Source: Hydrogenophaga sp.
Lineage (GTDB): Bacteria > Pseudomonadota > Gammaproteobacteria > Burkholderiales > Burkholderiaceae_C
Assembly (NCBI GenBank): GCA_011390855.1
Contig: JAABRN010000525.1
Span: 1 to 7,611 of the forward strand
Reading direction: 5' to 3'
DNA: 7,611 nt
Program-made: the position numbers and the translations under genes
Shown: one piece after another, positions 7,050 through 7,611 of the stretch
Layout: each line of letters opens with the position of its first letter
Position numbering within the stretch: position 1 is the stretch's first letter
The notes under the pieces: model-generated
What the model saw: the letters and a program-made list of their open reading frames with translations, nothing else
What the model was told of the DNA's origin: nothing
Database searches by the model: none

Positions 7050-7090
7050 GGCAGCGCCAGGGCTGGCAACGCCGGACGCTGGATGCTGCC
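7050..7090 (+). other. Inverted-repeat structure in the nodI-nodJ gap
   Basis: In the 119-base gap, GGCAGC (7050-7055) is complementary to GCTGCC (7085-7090). Nested directly inside, GCCA (7056-7059) pairs with TGGC (7064-7067) around a GGGC loop. No T-run follows, so it is not an intrinsic terminator. It could affect mRNA stability or the relative expression of ATPase and permease, or be chance in GC-rich sequence. Confidence 0.3.
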
Positions 7091-7142
7091 GGAATACAGC
7101 CCCTCACGCGATGCGATTCGCACCCGGAAATATAGGCACAAC

Positions 7143-7611
7143 ATGAACACCCAGACCCTTCACCAGAGTCCCTCTCACTGGTCGCCACCGAAGATGTCCA
7201 TGCGCTGGTGGCCCGTGTTCCTGCGCAACCTGCTGGTATGGAAGAAGCTGGCCATTCCGAGTCTGGTGGGCAACATCGCAGAGCCCCTGATGTGGCTGGT
7301 GGCGTTTGGCTATGGCATGGGCGCCTTGATCGGGCAGGTCAATGTGAGCACACCCCAAGGCATGGTGGCGGTGCCCTATCTGCTGTTCCTGGCCAGCGGC
7401 AGCATCTGCATGAGTGCGATGAATGCCGCCAGCTTTGAGGCGCTGTATTCGGCTTTCTCGCGCATGCATGTGCAAAAGACCTGGGACGGCATCATGAACG
7501 CACCCGTGAGCCTGGACGACGTGGTGATGGCCGAAATGCTGTGGGCTGGCTTCAAGGCCCTTTTCTCGGTCACCGCCATCATGGTGGTGATGCTCGCGCT
7601 GGGCATCAGCC
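7143..7611 (+). CDS. nodJ: NodJ-type ABC-2 permease, 3' end outside window
   Basis: The first 156 codons of an ABC-2 integral membrane protein, open to the window edge, so 3'-partial (NodJ proteins are about 260 residues). A polar N-terminus is followed by RWWPVFLRNLLVWKK (21-35), a motif typical of NodJ. Likely membrane helices lie at about 39-62, 76-98 and 133-154. Between them, FSRMHVQKTWDGIMNAPVS (105-123) is the conserved cytoplasmic segment expected to contact the ATPase. It pairs with the NodI-type ATPase just upstream. The ATG at 7143 has AGG six bases before it (7134-7136); an in-frame ATG at 7083 would add 20 residues that look unlike the family, so it is disfavoured. In rhizobia the complex exports Nod factors. 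Here the substrate is unknown. Confidence 0.9.
   Translation, partial: MNTQTLHQSPSHWSPPKMSMRWWPVFLRNLLVWKKLAIPSLVGNIAEPLMWLVAFGYGMGALIGQVNVSTPQGMVAVPYLLFLASGSICMSAMNAASFEALYSAFSRMHVQKTWDGIMNAPVSLDDVVMAEMLWAGFKALFSVTAIMVVMLALGIS

Noticed and set aside
1..7611. Search for mobile, CRISPR, tRNA/rRNA, toxin-antitoxin or defence features
   Set aside because: No repeat-spacer pattern, transposase, integrase, tRNA-like fold or known defence motif was seen by eye. Genes are ordinary in composition and packing.

Overview
The window is a dense, GC-rich bacterial chromosome segment. Protein-level resemblance in every recognisable gene (PurT, Psd, a NodI/NodJ-type exporter, a split MacB-type exporter) and a hairpin-rich GC spacer element point to the Burkholderiales, most likely the Comamonadaceae (Hydrogenophaga/Acidovorax-like). 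That placement rests on recall of family sequences, not on a search.

Layout. (1) 1-3316, plus strand: a tightly coupled three-gene efflux operon. A MacA-like membrane-fusion protein (5' end outside the window) overlaps by 4 bases an ABC ATPase of the MacB/LolD class, and a MacB-like permease follows 2 bases later. (2) 3317-3463: a convergent gene boundary holding a chain of GC-rich hairpins, probably a dispersed intergenic repeat that could also stop transcription from both sides. (3) 5930-3464, minus strand: psd (phosphatidylserine decarboxylase), purT (formate-dependent GAR transformylase) 14 bases after it, and after 62 bases a 92-residue three-helix membrane protein of unknown function. 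(4) 5931-6087: a 157-base divergent promoter region between psd and the next plus-strand gene. (5) 6088-7611, plus strand: a NodI-type ABC ATPase and, after a 119-base gap, the first 156 codons of a NodJ-type ABC-2 permease that runs off the window. No gene-free stretch exceeds 300 bases.

How the genes work together. The first operon should make an inner-membrane/periplasm assembly that passes substrates to a TolC-like outer-membrane channel not seen here. Psd makes phosphatidylethanolamine at the inner membrane and PurT makes a purine intermediate from formate. They appear co-transcribed without an obvious pathway link. The NodI/NodJ pair forms a second, structurally unrelated ABC exporter; in rhizobia the homologues export lipo-chitin oligosaccharides, but no other nod gene is visible here.

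I see no phage, transposon, CRISPR, toxin-antitoxin or defence genes and nothing that amounts to a clearly new system. The points most worth a second look are the near-leaderless nodI-type start with a 17-base palindrome in its promoter, the nodIJ-type pair in a non-symbiotic context, the unassigned small membrane protein, and the hairpin element at 3326-3412.
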